A DNA stretch of 6,049 nucleotides. Source: an uncultured Eubacteriales bacterium. Its GTDB lineage: Bacteria; Bacillota; Clostridia; Peptostreptococcales; Anaerovoracaceae. Both the position numbers and the translations under genes were made by a program. Under the pieces are notes generated by a model. It had not been told where the DNA came from. It worked only from the letters and a program-made list of their open reading frames with translations, and searched no databases. The stretch spans positions 1 through 6,049 of the forward strand of contig CADBRY010000082.1 in NCBI GenBank assembly GCA_902797195.1, given 5' to 3'. Shown one piece after another: positions 4,594-6,049 of this stretch (positions are counted from its first letter, which is position 1; every line of letters begins with the position of its first letter).

Positions 4594-6049
4594 TTACTTT
4601 CTGACACTCTCTTCAATAGCTTTTTCCATTTCGGATGTTTCGATCACGCCTCTGTGACGGATCTCTTTTTTATCCAGCCCCTGCAGCGCTTCGGGGACGG
4701 GCACGCCTGTCTCACGGGCAACGTCTTCGATATACTCGAAGCCATTGTCTTTTTTCTCAAGCCCCAGGGAAAGGGCTACGCTTTCGGCAAACTTGTAGGG
4801 GCTTGCCGTTGAAGCGATAAGGGCGGGCGTTTCGTCACCTGTCTGTTCAACATAGTCACGATACACTTTATATGCCACCGCCGTATGAGTGTCTATAAGG
4901 TATCCGTTGTCTTTGTACATGGATCCGATAGTCTCGTTGGTTTCCTCCACCGTGGCGCAGCCTCCCCAGAATTTCTCCATGCCGGAGCGGATCCTGTCGC
5001 TGACCCTATAGCTCTTGTTTTTCTCAAGATCTGCCATCAGATTCTTTATCTCATTTCCATCGCCGCCGCTGAGATGATACAGAAGACGTTCAAGATTGCT
5101 GGAAATCAGTATGTCCATGGACGGAGAGTTGGTCAGATAAAAAGGTCTGTCCATGTCATATTCTCCGCTGCCGAAGAAGTCTGTGAGTATCCTGTTTTTG
5201 TTGGAAGCACAGATGAATCTGTTTACGGGTATCCCCATCTCCGATGCATAATATGCGGCGAGGATGTTTCCGAAATTACCCGTGGGCACAACGATGTTTA
5301 TGGGCTGCCCTTCGCTGATCGTACCCTTCTCCAAAAGTTTTCCGTAGCCCCAGACGTAGTATGCCACCTGAGGCACAAGCCTTCCGATATTAATGGAGTT
5401 TGCGGAGGAAAATCTGCATCCGTACCCTTCCAGCTTCTCGGCGAAATCCTTGTCGTTGAAAATCCTCTTCACCGCCGTCTGGGCATCGTCGAAATTTCCT
5501 TCGATGGCGAATACGTGTGTGTTGTCTCCCGTCTGTGTCACCATCTGTCTTTCCTGCACAGCGCTGACTCCGTGGTTCGGGAAGAAGACCACTATCTCGG
5601 TCCCCGGCACGTCCGCAAAACCTTCCAGGGCCGCCTTGCCCGTATCCCCTGAGGTCGCGGTCAGGATGCATATCTTCTTTTCCTCATTTTCCTTCTTCGT
5701 GGCAGTTGTCAGAAGATAAGGAAGAATGGAAAGAGCAAGATCCTTGAAGGCAGCGGTCCTTCCGTGATACAGCTCAAGGAAGTGAGCGCCTCCCGCCTCC
5801 ACAACCGGAACCACATCCGGCGATGTGAACTTATCCGTGTAGGCACCATCGATGCAGTACTTCAGCTCTTCATCTGTAAAGTCATCGAAGAAAGCTCCTA
5901 TTATGCTCGTTGCCACCTCTTTATATGTTTTACACTTGTAGGCGGAAATTGTTTCAGGTAATTCAGGAATCCTGTCGGGAACGAACAGACCTTTGTCCTC
6001 GGCTATTCCCTGGATTATCGCCTGAGCAGCTGTTTTCTCGGCTGCTCCA
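4594..6049 (-). CDS. thrC: Threonine synthase, missing only its extreme N-terminus at the window edge
   Basis: This PLP enzyme converts O-phospho-L-homoserine to L-threonine and phosphate, the last step of threonine biosynthesis. The frame stays open to the right edge, giving 484 visible residues. The first are GAAEKTAAQAIIQGIAEDKG, matching the region just after the STRG motif that opens this family, so only about 7-8 residues are missing. In visible numbering, the PLP lysine is K102 in GRTAAFKDLAL, the cofactor phosphate-binding loop SGDTG is at 133-137 and PTGNFGN is at 255-261. Overall length suits the roughly 495-aa bacterial form. The GTG at 5914-5916 is an internal valine codon, not a start. 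The promoter and any regulator lie outside the window. The gene ends in TAA, 28 bp before the lipoprotein gene. Confidence 0.96.
   Translation of the reverse strand, partial: GAAEKTAAQAIIQGIAEDKGLFVPDRIPELPETISAYKCKTYKEVATSIIGAFFDDFTDEELKYCIDGAYTDKFTSPDVVPVVEAGGAHFLELYHGRTAAFKDLALSILPYLLTTATKKENEEKKICILTATSGDTGKAALEGFADVPGTEIVVFFPNHGVSAVQERQMVTQTGDNTHVFAIEGNFDDAQTAVKRIFNDKDFAEKLEGYGCRFSSANSINIGRLVPQVAYYVWGYGKLLEKGTISEGQPINIVVPTGNFGNILAAYYASEMGIPVNRFICASNKNRILTDFFGSGEYDMDRPFYLTNSPSMDILISSNLERLLYHLSGGDGNEIKNLMADLEKNKSYRVSDRIRSGMEKFWGGCATVEETNETIGSMYKDNGYLIDTHTAVAYKVYRDYVEQTGDETPALIASTASPYKFAESVALSLGLEKKDNGFEYIEDVARETGVPVPEALQGLDKKEIRHRGVIETSEMEKAIEESVRK

Noticed and set aside
4885..5652. Plus-strand 255-aa open frame
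   Set aside because: It is a mirror of the threonine synthase coding sequence on the other strand; the conserved PLP-enzyme motifs fix the minus frame.
5914..5916. GTG start for threonine synthase
   Set aside because: The frame continues upstream to the window edge with conserved threonine synthase residues, so this GTG is an internal valine.

Overview
The window looks like a chromosomal segment of a low-to-moderate GC Gram-positive anaerobe, most likely a member of the Clostridia. Support comes from strong AGGAG-type Shine-Dalgarno sites, the greA/lysyl-tRNA synthetase gene pair, a lipobox lipoprotein of a type common in that group, and consensus sigma-A promoters. A family close to Anaerovoracaceae (Family XIII) is a guess, based only on the unusual bacterial use of a class I LysRS.

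Layout from left to right. Positions 1-300 hold a tandem array of 53-bp units. Each unit is built on an inverted repeat (TACTTCCAAA / TTTGGAAGTA); the array runs off the left edge and ends in a decayed sixth unit. Positions 301-613 are non-coding, with an 11-bp inverted repeat and recurring TGT-type motifs. Positions 614-643 are a rho-independent terminator for the minus strand. Positions 702-3229 (minus) are a two-gene operon, greA then a class I lysyl-tRNA synthetase with a C-terminal tRNA-binding OB-fold domain. It is driven by a perfect TTGACA-N17-TATAAT promoter and has a short leader with a 7-bp hairpin. Diverging from that promoter, 3354-4139 (plus) encodes a PHP-domain metal-dependent hydrolase, whose extended -10 box places the start of transcription on its ATG. 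It converges, with no gap, on a minus-strand pair: a small lipoprotein (4140-4565) behind threonine synthase (4594 to the right edge, missing only its first few residues).

How the genes relate. greA and the LysRS gene form one transcription/translation housekeeping unit. Threonine synthase is amino-acid biosynthesis, and the lipoprotein may be co-transcribed with it. The PHP gene shares its control region with greA. No CRISPR-Cas, phage, transposase, toxin-antitoxin or defence module is visible. The least explained parts are the palindromic array, the class I LysRS fusion sitting where a class II lysS is normally found, and the leaderless PHP gene.
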